Part shown: positions 43,286-51,072 of the stretch, in pieces
Layout: the number at the start of each line of letters is the position of its first letter
Numbering within the stretch: the first letter of the stretch is position 1
Source: an uncultured Oscillospiraceae bacterium
Lineage (GTDB): Bacteria > Bacillota > Clostridia > Oscillospirales > Ruminococcaceae
Reading direction: 5' to 3'
DNA length: 52,888 nt
Assembly: GCA_910578255.1 (NCBI GenBank)
Contig: CAJTQM010000012.1
Location: forward strand, 1-52,888
Program-made: the position numbers and the translations under genes
The notes under the pieces: generated by a model
The model's input: the letters and a program-made list of their open reading frames with translations, nothing else
What the model was told of the DNA's origin: nothing
The model's database searches: none

Positions 43286-44360
43286 GTTTATCCGCCTCCT
43301 TTTCCTGCCGATCCTTCTTTAATTCGGCTTTCGCCTGCTTGATGTTTTGGGCAATGTCAATTTTGGCCGGGCAGATGTAAGAGCAGGTCCCGCAGCCGAT
43401 GCAGCGGTGAATGTCGTAAAACGCCAACTCTTCCAATTTGCCCTGATCAATGTAACGGTTGATGTAAAAGGGCGTCAGATTTTCCGGACAGGCTTCCGCG
43501 CAGCGGCCGCAGCCCACACACTGATACCGCCGCTTTTTCTCCTCGTCCCGCAGCGCCAGCACTGCCCGGGACATGGTTCCCACCAGATAGCTGTCCGGGT
43601 CCGGGCAGACCTCGCCGGTCATGCTTCCGCCGATGACCACATAACCCGGCTCCTCCGCCAGCCCGCACCGCTCGAACAGCTGGGTCGGCGTCATGCCGAT
43701 GGAAACTTCCAAATTGGTCGGATTGGCCACGCAGCTTCCCGCCACCGTCACAAAGCAGGTGGACTGAACCCGGTGCTCGTACACCGCCCGGTACAAATGG
43801 ATTAAGCTGCAAACGCCCACCAAAACCGCCGGGCCCTGGCTGTCAAAATCGTCCATCGTCCGAAATTCCGCCGGATACCGCCCATGAATCCGCCGAAGTT
43901 CCACCTCTTCAATCTTTTTGGGGAGTTTGGTTTTCAGATCCATATCGCTTAAATTTTTGTAAACGGCAAAATAAATTTTCGGATTGCCCACCGCCTTGGC
44001 CGCCAGACGCAGTCCCTCGCTGGCTTCCTTTTGCAAAAACAAAAGCGGATTGAGTTGGCTGGACACATACGGCTCGTCGTCAATCGCGTCCCCTACCAAT
44101 ACCTTCGCCTCCATCTGCCGGGCTTTTTCCAGCTTTTCATGTAAAAACATGCCGTCCCGCTCGTCTATAATGCGGGCCAGACGGGCAATTTCGATAATTT
44201 CCTCACCGAAAAGTTCCGCCCCGTCACAGGGAAGGTCGCTTTCAAACAGCATATTGGCATAGTTGGCGTTTAAAAATGTTCGCAGCTTCCGGCGCAGGGC
44301 CGGCTCTTTTCGCTGTTCCAAAATGATTCCGCGGGTAAAAAATCCAGCCACCCACTTCAC
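43272..44360 (-). CDS. RnfC-like subunit, short, two [4Fe-4S] motifs, degenerate flavin/NADH loop
   Basis: 362 residues, shorter than typical RnfC. The N-terminal barrel-sandwich segment is absent. The region matching the glycine-rich GxGGAGFPTHVK loop reads IDERDGMFLHEKLEKA, and the NGAECEPY motif reads GDAIDDEPYVSSQ. The middle matches RnfC (VAGSCVANPTNLEVSIGMTPTQLFERCG). Two intact ferredoxin motifs follow: Cys281/284/287/291 and Cys320/323/326/330. The start is GTG at 44360 or a nearby GTG; the ribosome site is poor. It lies 74 bp after rpe. Confidence 0.85.
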   Translation of the reverse strand: MKWVAGFFTRGIILEQRKEPALRRKLRTFLNANYANMLFESDLPCDGAELFGEEIIEIARLARIIDERDGMFLHEKLEKARQMEAKVLVGDAIDDEPYVSSQLNPLLFLQKEASEGLRLAAKAVGNPKIYFAVYKNLSDMDLKTKLPKKIEEVELRRIHGRYPAEFRTMDDFDSQGPAVLVGVCSLIHLYRAVYEHRVQSTCFVTVAGSCVANPTNLEVSIGMTPTQLFERCGLAEEPGYVVIGGSMTGEVCPDPDSYLVGTMSRAVLALRDEEKKRRYQCVGCGRCAEACPENLTPFYINRYIDQGKLEELAFYDIHRCIGCGTCSYICPAKIDIAQNIKQAKAELKKDRQEKEADKHAAV

Positions 44361-44434
44361 CCTTTCTTTGTTTAATCAAAAAAGAAGATTCTGCCTCTTC
44401 CCTATTTTCTCAAAAACTCCCGTCGTCTAAAAAA

Positions 44435-45097
44435 TCAAACCGCTTCCCCGGCGCTTCGCAAAATCGCGCGGATCGCCTGACCCCGGTCTTCGGCGCCAAA
44501 AACCGCCGATCCGGCCACCAGCACATCCGCCCCGGCGCAGACGGCCGCTTTCGCCGTAACCGCGTCAATGCCGCCGTCCACCTGAATCCACAGCGGCCGG
44601 CGGTTTTTTTTCGCCCACCGGCTCAGATATTCTACCTTCGGCAGCATCTGCGGCATAAAACGCTGTCCGCCGAACCCCGGCTCCACCGTCATGACCAGCG
44701 CCATATCCAGCTGCGGCAAAAACGGCTCTAAAACGGCAGCATCCGTTCCCGGCTTCACCGCCATCCCCACCTTCAGTCCCGCGCTTTTGATGGCGTCGAT
44801 GGTCTTTTGTATATCCGCGCCCGACTCGTAGTGAAAGGTGATCATGTCCGCCCCCGCCTTGGCAAAGGGGGTCACATAAGTAAGAGGGTCACAGAGCATA
44901 AAATGCACATCGAAAAAAAGGCGGGTTTTCGCCCGCAGCGACGAAACGACGCAGGGTCCAAAGGTGATGTTCGGCACAAAATGACCGTCCATCACGTCCA
45001 GATGGAGAAGATTCGCGCCGCCTGCCGCCACATCGGCGGCCTCCTGCTCCAGACGGGAAAAATCTGCGGACAGTAAAGAAGGGGCAATCTGTATCAT
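44435..45097 (-). CDS. rpe: Ribulose-phosphate 3-epimerase
   Basis: 220 residues, full length. It interconverts ribulose-5-phosphate and xylulose-5-phosphate. IAPSLLSADFSRLEQE, LHLDVMDGHFVPNITFGP (metal His, Asp), FDVHFMLCDP (metal His), MTVEPGFGGQRFM and IQVDGGIDAVTA (Asp) are the active-site motifs. First gene of the leftward unit that continues into the rnf-like genes. Confidence 0.97.
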   Translation of the reverse strand: MIQIAPSLLSADFSRLEQEAADVAAGGANLLHLDVMDGHFVPNITFGPCVVSSLRAKTRLFFDVHFMLCDPLTYVTPFAKAGADMITFHYESGADIQKTIDAIKSAGLKVGMAVKPGTDAAVLEPFLPQLDMALVMTVEPGFGGQRFMPQMLPKVEYLSRWAKKNRRPLWIQVDGGIDAVTAKAAVCAGADVLVAGSAVFGAEDRGQAIRAILRSAGEAV

Positions 45098-45236
45098 AAA
45101 AAAACTCCCGTCGCCAGTCAGGCATTTGGATTTGTATCAGGGCACTGGAAAAAGGTCCTTTGCCGCTTTCTCAAAAAACAACCGTTTTTCGCCGGACAGA
45201 CTATCCCCTTCCCGGTGCCGGGCATAATACAGATAT

Positions 45237-45265
45237 ATTTTAAATCATCTGTCGAAAAAGGTCAA
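45237..45265 (-). promoter_or_regulatory. Promoter of the rpe-rnf-like unit
   Basis: TTGACC (45265-45260), 17 bp, TAAAAT (45242-45237) on the minus strand, giving a ~130-nt leader before rpe. Confidence 0.65.
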
Positions 45266-45324
45266 ATAAAATGCGGCAATTTAACAATTTGGTCACATCC
45301 CCTGGAAAATCGTCACAGAGAAGG

Positions 45325-45368
45325 AAAAGCCGGCAGCCAAATTCTCTTAAGCGGAAATTGGCTGCCGG
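45325..45368 (-). terminator. Terminator after the CrtO-like gene
   Basis: 11-bp stem CCGGCAGCCAA (45330-45340) with TTGGCTGCCGG (45358-45368), then TTTT on the minus strand. Confidence 0.85.
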
Positions 45369-45375
45369 ATTCGGC

Positions 45376-45909
45376 TCACCGCTGCCGCATCGCGATTTTT
45401 ACAACGCGCGGCCGGTTATATCGCTGCATCGTCACAAATAAAAGGTCTACGAAAGCGCCGGCCACCGACGTGATCACAAACGCCGGAAAGGCGCCGAACC
45501 ACCGGCTGAAGACAAGCGGCACGAATGAAAGCACCGCGCTCGTTTCATGGACCAGTTCCGATTGGCACATGGCCTGCGCGATTTGCGTCCAGGTGTGATG
45601 GGCGGGCGAAAAAGCCTCCGGGTCATAGGTCGGCAGCCGCCCCTTCCAGGATTTCACCCGAAAAATCCGGTACAGCCTGTCCTCCCACGGGCGAGGGCGG
45701 TACCACCATTTTGTATAATCGGCCCGATTCTTCATTTTGGTCTGGTAAAGCGCTCCCACCAGCAGCCGCATCCCCAGATGATAAGCGGTGGTGCCAAAGG
45801 TGATGGCAAGGGTCAGATAGATCCCCCGACGAAACCGCAGAAAGAGCATCCCGGCCAATAAGGCCGCCACAAGACTCAAAGCTGCGGCGCGTTTTATAAG
45901 TTTGGGCAT
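45376..45909 (-). CDS. CrtO-like (glycosyl-4,4'-diaponeurosporenoate acyltransferase family) membrane protein
   Basis: 177 residues from the ATG at 45909 (GGGAGA upstream). The pattern TAYHLGMRLLVGALY, then MKNRADYTKWWYRPRPWEDRLYRIFRVKSWKGRLPTYDPEAFS, matches the CrtO family. A second pair of membrane segments with LVHETSAVLSFVPLVFSRWFGAFPAFVITSVAGAFVDLLFVTMQRYNRPR ends it. In staphylococci the family acylates staphyloxanthin precursors. No carotenoid genes are seen here, so another membrane lipid is the more likely substrate. Confidence 0.72.
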   Translation of the reverse strand: MPKLIKRAAALSLVAALLAGMLFLRFRRGIYLTLAITFGTTAYHLGMRLLVGALYQTKMKNRADYTKWWYRPRPWEDRLYRIFRVKSWKGRLPTYDPEAFSPAHHTWTQIAQAMCQSELVHETSAVLSFVPLVFSRWFGAFPAFVITSVAGAFVDLLFVTMQRYNRPRVVKIAMRQR

Positions 45910-46028
45910 ATTTTCCGTCTCCCGTAAGCTGAATTTTCTGTTTTTATTGTACTGTCCCACGCTTTTTTAATCAAGACGCGGACGGGTAGAATCCCGCCGG
46001 ATTTTTTCCGGTCCACACCTTAGGGAAT

Positions 46029-46057
46029 TTGCAAACCGGCCTCTTTTCTGCTATAAT
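46029..46057 (+). promoter_or_regulatory. Promoter of the aldo/keto reductase gene
   Basis: TTGCAA (46029-46034), 17 bp, TATAAT (46052-46057), ~50 bp before the chosen ATG. Confidence 0.85.
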
Positions 46058-46106
46058 TGTATTAAGACATCTAAAGCACATCCACGCAGAAAGGAAGGAA
46101 CGACCA

Positions 46107-47225
46107 ATGAAACATCAATTGCTGGAAAAACTCGGCGTCAGCATCCCTCAGCTGGGACTGGGCTGCATGCGCCTGCCCACCGATCACGATACCATCGACT
46201 ACGCTCATGCCCAGAAAATTGTCGACTACGCCATGGCCAACGGCGTCAATTATTTCGATACTGCTTATATGTACCACAACGGGGAATCCCAGTATTTTCT
46301 GGGAAAAGCCCTTGCGAAGTATCCGCGGGACAGTTATTTTCTGACCAATAAGCTGCCCTTATGGTATTGCAAAACGCCGCAGGACATGGAAAAGATCTTC
46401 CAGGACCAGCTGCACCGCTGCCGGACCGAGTATTTCGATTTCTACTTTATCCATTCCATGAACGACGAGCATTGGAAAATGGCTAAGGAGTTAGGCGCGC
46501 TCGAGTTTATGAAGAAAAAAAAGGCGGACGGCTCTGCCAAAGCCATCGGCTTTTCCTTCCACGGCAATCTGCCCCTGCTCAAAGAGATGGTCGAGGCTGC
46601 CGACTGGGATTTTGTCCAGCTGCAGTTAAATTATCTGGACTGGGATAAGCAGGATGCCAAAAGCTTCTACCAGGTGCTGGAGGACAAGGGAATCCCCTGC
46701 TTTGTGATGGAGCCGGTGCGCGGCGGATATCTTGCCACCCTGACCCCCGATGCTCAGGCAGTTTTCAAAAAAGCCTCGCCGGAGCGTTCCATGGTCTCCT
46801 GGGCCTATCAGTGGCTATTGTCCAAGCCAAACGTCAAGCTGGTGCTGACCGGTTCTTCCTCGCTGGAGCAGTTTGTGGAAAACGTGTCGCTGTTTAACAC
46901 CCTGCCGCCCTTGTCCGAAAAAGAGGCGCAGGTCATCGGCGAGGCCATTGAAAAATTGAATTCGATCCCCACTGTTCCCTGCACCGGCTGCCGTTATTGC
47001 ATGGATTGCCCCTCCGGCGTGGACATCCCCGCCGTTTTCGCCGCGTATAACTACCGGGCCAGCCACCATACCATGGAGCAGGTCCGCAAAAAATACGAGG
47101 AAATCCCCGTCGGCGCCCGGGCGGACGCCTGTGTCGGCTGCCGGGTCTGCTGCGACAAATGTCCCCAGTCTATCGACATTCCCGCAGAGTTGGCCCGGGT
47201 CAAAGAGGAAATTTACGCAAAATAA
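46107..47225 (+). CDS. Aldo/keto reductase with C-terminal 4Fe-4S domain
   Basis: 372 residues from the ATG at 46107 (GGAAGGAA upstream; an earlier in-frame ATG at 46029 lies in the promoter). The AKR barrel has LGLGCMRLP, NYFDTAYMYHNGESQYFLGKAL (catalytic Asp, Tyr), YFLTNKLPLWY (Lys) and FDFYFIHSMN. The C-terminal ~90 residues contain CTGCRYCMDCPSGVDIP and CVGCRVCCDKCPQSIDIP, two Cys clusters of the ferredoxin type. Such fusions are common in anaerobes; the substrate is unknown. Confidence 0.93.
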   Translation: MKHQLLEKLGVSIPQLGLGCMRLPTDHDTIDYAHAQKIVDYAMANGVNYFDTAYMYHNGESQYFLGKALAKYPRDSYFLTNKLPLWYCKTPQDMEKIFQDQLHRCRTEYFDFYFIHSMNDEHWKMAKELGALEFMKKKKADGSAKAIGFSFHGNLPLLKEMVEAADWDFVQLQLNYLDWDKQDAKSFYQVLEDKGIPCFVMEPVRGGYLATLTPDAQAVFKKASPERSMVSWAYQWLLSKPNVKLVLTGSSSLEQFVENVSLFNTLPPLSEKEAQVIGEAIEKLNSIPTVPCTGCRYCMDCPSGVDIPAVFAAYNYRASHHTMEQVRKKYEEIPVGARADACVGCRVCCDKCPQSIDIPAELARVKEEIYAK

Positions 47226-47240
47226 AACTCGATGCAATTT

Positions 47241-47268
47241 CCATGCCGCGCCGTTTGGCGCGGCATGG
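47241..47268 (+). other. GC-rich perfect hairpin after the reductase gene
   Basis: CCATGCCGCGCC and GGCGCGGCATGG around GTTT, 15 bp past the stop. No T-run follows, so it may stabilise the 3' end instead of terminating. The remaining ~150 bp to the terminator show no gene. Confidence 0.5.
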
Positions 47269-47427
47269 TGCTATCTGATGCGCGGCTTTCGCCTTTTCGG
47301 CTGTTCGCGGGCTGTTACAGCCACCGAAAGGGCTGGCCGCGCTTGGCTTTTGCATCGCAATCGGGGCCCTTTTTATCTTATGACTCCCCTTTGTCCGATG
47401 CTACTTTCCGCCGCCAGCCCCAAACAC

Positions 47428-47464
47428 AAAAGCCCTTCCGGATCTAGGTCCGGAAGGGCTTTTT
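47428..47464. terminator. Bidirectional terminator between reductase and rhomboid-like genes
   Basis: AAAAGCCCTTCCGGA (47428-47442) pairs with TCCGGAAGGGCTTTT (47450-47464). Confidence 0.92.
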
Positions 47465-47475
47465 CTTTTTTGCTT

Positions 47476-48150
47476 TTACCAGTAACGGTCCTGATTTCGT
47501 TTCATTTCCCGACGAAAATTGCGCCGCTGGGCGCCGTAGCGCTTTTCGTTTTGAATAAACTTCAGCAAATCGCCGCCGAAGAACAAAAAGAAATTGATCA
47601 GCGAGGCGATGATCGCCGCCCGGGTGGGCCAGTCGCCAAAAATCAGCTGGATGGCAAAGAGAATCCAGTCCACATAGGCAAGATACTTCATCTTGATCGG
47701 CAAAAAGAAAAACAGCAAAATCTCATGATCCGGGAACAAAAATGCGAACGCCAAAAACAGCGACAGATTTAAATAGGTGCTGGTGCCAAAGCCGGTGAAA
47801 AACGCTGCGATCACCGCGCCGATAACCCCAACCAGATAATACAGGTTAAACCGGAAGGTTCCCCAGACCTCCTCTAACGTGCTGCCCAGAAAATAGTAAA
47901 AGTACAAAAAGAAAAACAGCGAGATGATCGAGGTGGTGGGCGGCACAAAAATAAAGGTGATAAACCGCCAGAACTGCCCGTGCAAAGCTGCCTGGGTAAA
48001 CAGCGCCAGATAGCCGCTGAGGCTTTGCCCCTGCACCGAAAAAATTACGTCGCCAACAAACACCGCTGCCACGGTAACGACGATATACAGCATCAGATTG
48101 GGAATTCCCAGCCGCCCAAACCTGCGCTCCAGCTTATCCAGCCAACTCAT
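47476..48150 (-). CDS. Rhomboid-like membrane protein, probably without protease activity
   Basis: 224 residues from the ATG at 48150 (GGGAGGAAG upstream). The rhomboid layout is clear: an N-terminal hydrophobic segment, a loop GQFWRFITFIFVPP (rhomboid W-R), several membrane helices, and LFPDHEILLFFFLPIKMKYLAYVDW. The catalytic GxSG is replaced by GFGTSTYLNLS, and the helix that should hold the catalytic His reads AAIIASLINFFLFF. It therefore resembles an inactive rhomboid (pseudoprotease). A C-terminal basic tail follows. Confidence 0.78.
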   Translation of the reverse strand: MSWLDKLERRFGRLGIPNLMLYIVVTVAAVFVGDVIFSVQGQSLSGYLALFTQAALHGQFWRFITFIFVPPTTSIISLFFFLYFYYFLGSTLEEVWGTFRFNLYYLVGVIGAVIAAFFTGFGTSTYLNLSLFLAFAFLFPDHEILLFFFLPIKMKYLAYVDWILFAIQLIFGDWPTRAAIIASLINFFLFFGGDLLKFIQNEKRYGAQRRNFRREMKRNQDRYW

Positions 48151-48351
48151 CGCTCTTCCTCCCAGCCCTCTCCCCAGCGCCGGATGGCTGTTGGGGATGC
48201 GAAAAATCATCGAACGGTAAAAAACGGGATCGAATTTACCGTTTCTTAGGTTATTATACCACCGTCCCGCCAAAAAGAACATTTCTATTCTGTAAATTTT
48301 CTAAGTAACCCGAAAAACAATAAAAAATCATTGATTTTCAATCTAAATTTA

Positions 48352-48379
48352 TTGACAAACAGAAAATTTGTGCTATTCT
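48352..48379 (+). promoter_or_regulatory. Promoter of the DUF2975-HTH-DUF4173 operon
   Basis: TTGACA (48352-48357), 16 bp, TATTCT (48374-48379) with an extended TG at -14/-15. Confidence 0.7.
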
Positions 48380-48409
48380 ATAGAAAAACAGACACGAAGG
48401 AGAATCGAC

Positions 48410-48871
48410 ATGAAGATTCCAATCATCGGCCGGCGCAGTCTGGTTTCTCTTTTGGAAAAACTCTGCTGGCTTTTGTTTTTCGCCGGATTGGCTCTTTCGG
48501 CGGCCCTTCCCTGGATTTTGGACTATTATGGCCGAATCTTCTGGCAAGATCTGGGCGCCGACTATATCCGGATCCTGCTGGTGCTTTACCCCTCGGCGGC
48601 CATGGCCCTTCTGGTTGTCTGGCAGCTGCGGAAAATTTTGGTTAACGTCAACAGCGGCAGTCCCTTTTCACTTGATAATGCCCGCCGGGTTAAAATCGTC
48701 TGTGTCTGCTGTCTGGTGGTGGGGATCCTGTTTCTTTTAGGCATTGTCCCGTCGCTGCTGGCGCCGATGCTGGGACTGGCTTTTTTGTTTTTGTCCGCGC
48801 TGGCGCTGGTTTTGTCCGAACTGGTCAAGCAGGCTGCCGTTTATAAAGAAGAAAACGACCTGACCATTTAA
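48410..48871 (+). CDS. DUF2975 family membrane protein
   Basis: 153 residues from the ATG at 48410 (AAGGAG upstream). Four membrane segments are predicted. YIRILLVLYPSAAMALLVVWQLRKILVNVNSGSPFSLDNARRVKIV is the family signature. Such proteins are usually encoded next to a small Cro/CI-type repressor, as here (12 bp). The role is unknown, perhaps sensing the membrane. Confidence 0.88.
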   Translation: MKIPIIGRRSLVSLLEKLCWLLFFAGLALSAALPWILDYYGRIFWQDLGADYIRILLVLYPSAAMALLVVWQLRKILVNVNSGSPFSLDNARRVKIVCVCCLVVGILFLLGIVPSLLAPMLGLAFLFLSALALVLSELVKQAAVYKEENDLTI

Positions 48872-48883
48872 GGAGGTGCCCCT

Positions 48884-49114
48884 GTGCCGATTATTGTAAA
48901 TCTGGACGTTGTGATGGCGCAGCGGAAAATCTCCGCCACCCAGCTGGCCGACCAGGTGGGGATCACCCTGGCTAACCTGTCCATTCTCAAAAACAACAAA
49001 GCCAAAGCCGTCCGCTTTTCCACGCTGGAGGCTTTGTGCCGCGCGCTGCACTGTCAGCCGGCCGATCTTCTGGCCTATACGGAAAATACCGATCAACAGG
49101 AGGAGATACAATGA
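48884..49114 (+). CDS. Small Cro/CI-type helix-turn-helix regulator
   Basis: 76 residues from GTG 48884 with AAGGAGGTG upstream. MPIIVNLDVVMAQRKISATQLADQVGITLANLSILKNNKAKAVRFSTLEALCRALHCQPADLLAY is almost entirely an HTH domain of the YozG type. Its TGA overlaps the next ATG (ATGA), coupling it to the DUF4173 gene. Likely autoregulates the operon. Confidence 0.9.
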   Translation: MPIIVNLDVVMAQRKISATQLADQVGITLANLSILKNNKAKAVRFSTLEALCRALHCQPADLLAYTENTDQQEEIQ

Positions 49115-50982
49115 ATCAGAAGCCTGTAAACAATCCGTCCTTTTCCCCGTCCAAACCGCCGGTCTATATCCCACCGGCCAAACGCCCCGGGCAGATACCG
49201 CCTCTGTACCAGCCGCCTGCCGGGCCCGCGTATCCTTTCGCGCCGGATCACGGCCAAACCGATCCCAATCTGCCGCCGCAAACGCCGCCGTCCCCGGCGC
49301 AGGAGGAAAAATCACCCGTTTCTTCTCCGGGCGGACTTGGCTCCCGGCCTGCGCCCTCCTCCGGTGCCGCTGTCGCAAACGGTCAGACTCCGCCCGCCAC
49401 AGCCGGAACCTCTCCCCAGGGCGGGACCAGCGCCCCCGCGAACGCATCTTCGCCTAAATACTATCTGCCGCTCCCCCGGAAAATGCGTCCCGAATACCAG
49501 CATCTGGCCCAAAAAAGTCTGACCGGCAAAGGCTCTATGGCGGTGCTTTTTTCCATTCTGTTTTGTATGTTTTTCACCGAATTGATCCTGTGGGGGAATC
49601 TGGGCGTTTCCGCCTTGATTCTGGCCATCCTCTACTACCCGTTCTGCCTTTGGTACTTTCATGACAAAGAAAAGCCGGTTTCCCCCGCCGCCTGGCTTTT
49701 GGGGCTTCCTGTGGCGGCGATTGTCCTGGGGCTTGGCCTGTCGGTAAACCGGTCCACCTATTTTATTACCGTTCCCGTCCTTTTGGCGCTGGCGGCGGCC
49801 CAAACCGCGCTTCTGGGTGGACTTTCCTGCCGTTCCCTCTTTTCCTGGGAGGGCTTTTGCGCCCTATGGGGCCGGCTGATCGACGGTCCGCTGGCGTTTC
49901 TGGATTTTCCCTTTCTGGTCATGGGCGGGCGGCTGCGGAGCGGAAAGCGCTCTAAAAACTTCTGGAAGGTCTTTCTGGGATTTTTGTGCGCCCTGCCGGT
50001 AGTCATCCTTCTTTTGTACCTGTTTGCCAGCGCCGACGCGGTTTTTCGCGCTGGACTGCAGACCTTCTTCCGGTGGCTGCGGCTGGACTGGGCCCATCTG
50101 TTCACCGATCTGCTGCTGGGATTTTTCGGCGGCGTTTTTCTGGCGGCGATCCTTCTTTACTGCCGGGGAGCGCTTCCCTCCAAAACCCGGCCGGTCAACT
50201 GCAAGCGTTTTCTGGACCCGCTGTTCGCCATCCCCTTTTTAGGTCTGATCGACCTTTCGGTCCTGGCCTTTACCCTTGTCCAGTTCGCCTATCTGTTCGG
50301 CGGCCAAAAGGGGAATCTGCCCGGCGGCTACACCTACGCCGAATACGCCCGTCAGGGATTTTTCGAGTTGGCCTTTTCGCTGTTTTTGATCTTTGCCATC
50401 GCCCTGTTCGCCATGGCTTTTTGTAAATCCGACCATCCCGGCCTCTTTTTGGCGATCCGTCTGGAACTGTTGCTTTTGAGTCTGGGCGGCGGCGTGATCC
50501 TCGTTTCCGCCGTCAAGCGGATGCTTTTGTACGTAGGCGTTTACGGGCTAAGCGTAAAGCGGGCGCTAACCCTGTGGTTCATGGTCACAGCCGGGATCTG
50601 CTTTCTGCTTTTGGCGGCCCGCTGCCTGTTGCGGCGCTTTCCGCTGGCAAAATGCACCGGCGTCTTTGTCATTCTCATGGTCTGCCTTTTGTCTTTGTTC
50701 CCGGTGGACGGTTTTGTGGCCCGCTACAATGTAAACGCTTATCTGTCCGGCCAGGTAGAGGCGGAGGTGGACTGCCGGTATCTTAAAGATCTGTCCGTCT
50801 CCGCTTTGCCTGCGATGGTGGATTTATACCAGCATCAGCCCTCCGATGAGTTGGCTCGGGCCATCAACCGGCAAATTTACGTCAATGAGCGCCGGCACCC
50901 CATCTGGGGCTGGACGGCGGACCAGCCTACCATCCAAAAAAGCATCCGGCAATTTAAAGCGTCTGTTGGCGAACAGCAGTAA
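49111..50982 (+). CDS. DUF4173/DUF4153 family polytopic membrane protein
   Basis: 623 residues from the ATG at 49111. The N-terminal ~125 residues are Pro-rich and cytoplasmic-like (PSKPPVYIPPAKRPGQIPP). Then follow about 12 membrane segments, with the DUF4173 pattern LYLFASADAVFRAGLQTFFRW and GGYTYAEYARQGFFELAF. A C-terminal soluble tail (VEAEVDCRYLKDLSVSALPAMVDLY) probably lies outside the membrane. Function unknown. Cotranscribed with the DUF2975 and HTH genes. Confidence 0.85.
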   Translation: MNQKPVNNPSFSPSKPPVYIPPAKRPGQIPPLYQPPAGPAYPFAPDHGQTDPNLPPQTPPSPAQEEKSPVSSPGGLGSRPAPSSGAAVANGQTPPATAGTSPQGGTSAPANASSPKYYLPLPRKMRPEYQHLAQKSLTGKGSMAVLFSILFCMFFTELILWGNLGVSALILAILYYPFCLWYFHDKEKPVSPAAWLLGLPVAAIVLGLGLSVNRSTYFITVPVLLALAAAQTALLGGLSCRSLFSWEGFCALWGRLIDGPLAFLDFPFLVMGGRLRSGKRSKNFWKVFLGFLCALPVVILLLYLFASADAVFRAGLQTFFRWLRLDWAHLFTDLLLGFFGGVFLAAILLYCRGALPSKTRPVNCKRFLDPLFAIPFLGLIDLSVLAFTLVQFAYLFGGQKGNLPGGYTYAEYARQGFFELAFSLFLIFAIALFAMAFCKSDHPGLFLAIRLELLLLSLGGGVILVSAVKRMLLYVGVYGLSVKRALTLWFMVTAGICFLLLAARCLLRRFPLAKCTGVFVILMVCLLSLFPVDGFVARYNVNAYLSGQVEAEVDCRYLKDLSVSALPAMVDLYQHQPSDELARAINRQIYVNERRHPIWGWTADQPTIQKSIRQFKASVGEQQ

Positions 50983-51016
50983 AGAAAAAGCCAACGGATT
51001 ATAGGCAAAACACAAG

Positions 51017-51057
51017 AAAAAAGAGTGCTTTTCTCAATCGAAATGCACTCTTTTTTT
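51017..51057. terminator. Bidirectional terminator between DUF4173 gene and pduL
   Basis: AAAAAAGAGTGC (51017-51028) pairs with GCACTCTTTTTT (51045-51056); T/A runs on both sides. Confidence 0.88.
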
Positions 51058-51072
51058 ACTGTTTTTGCGATG

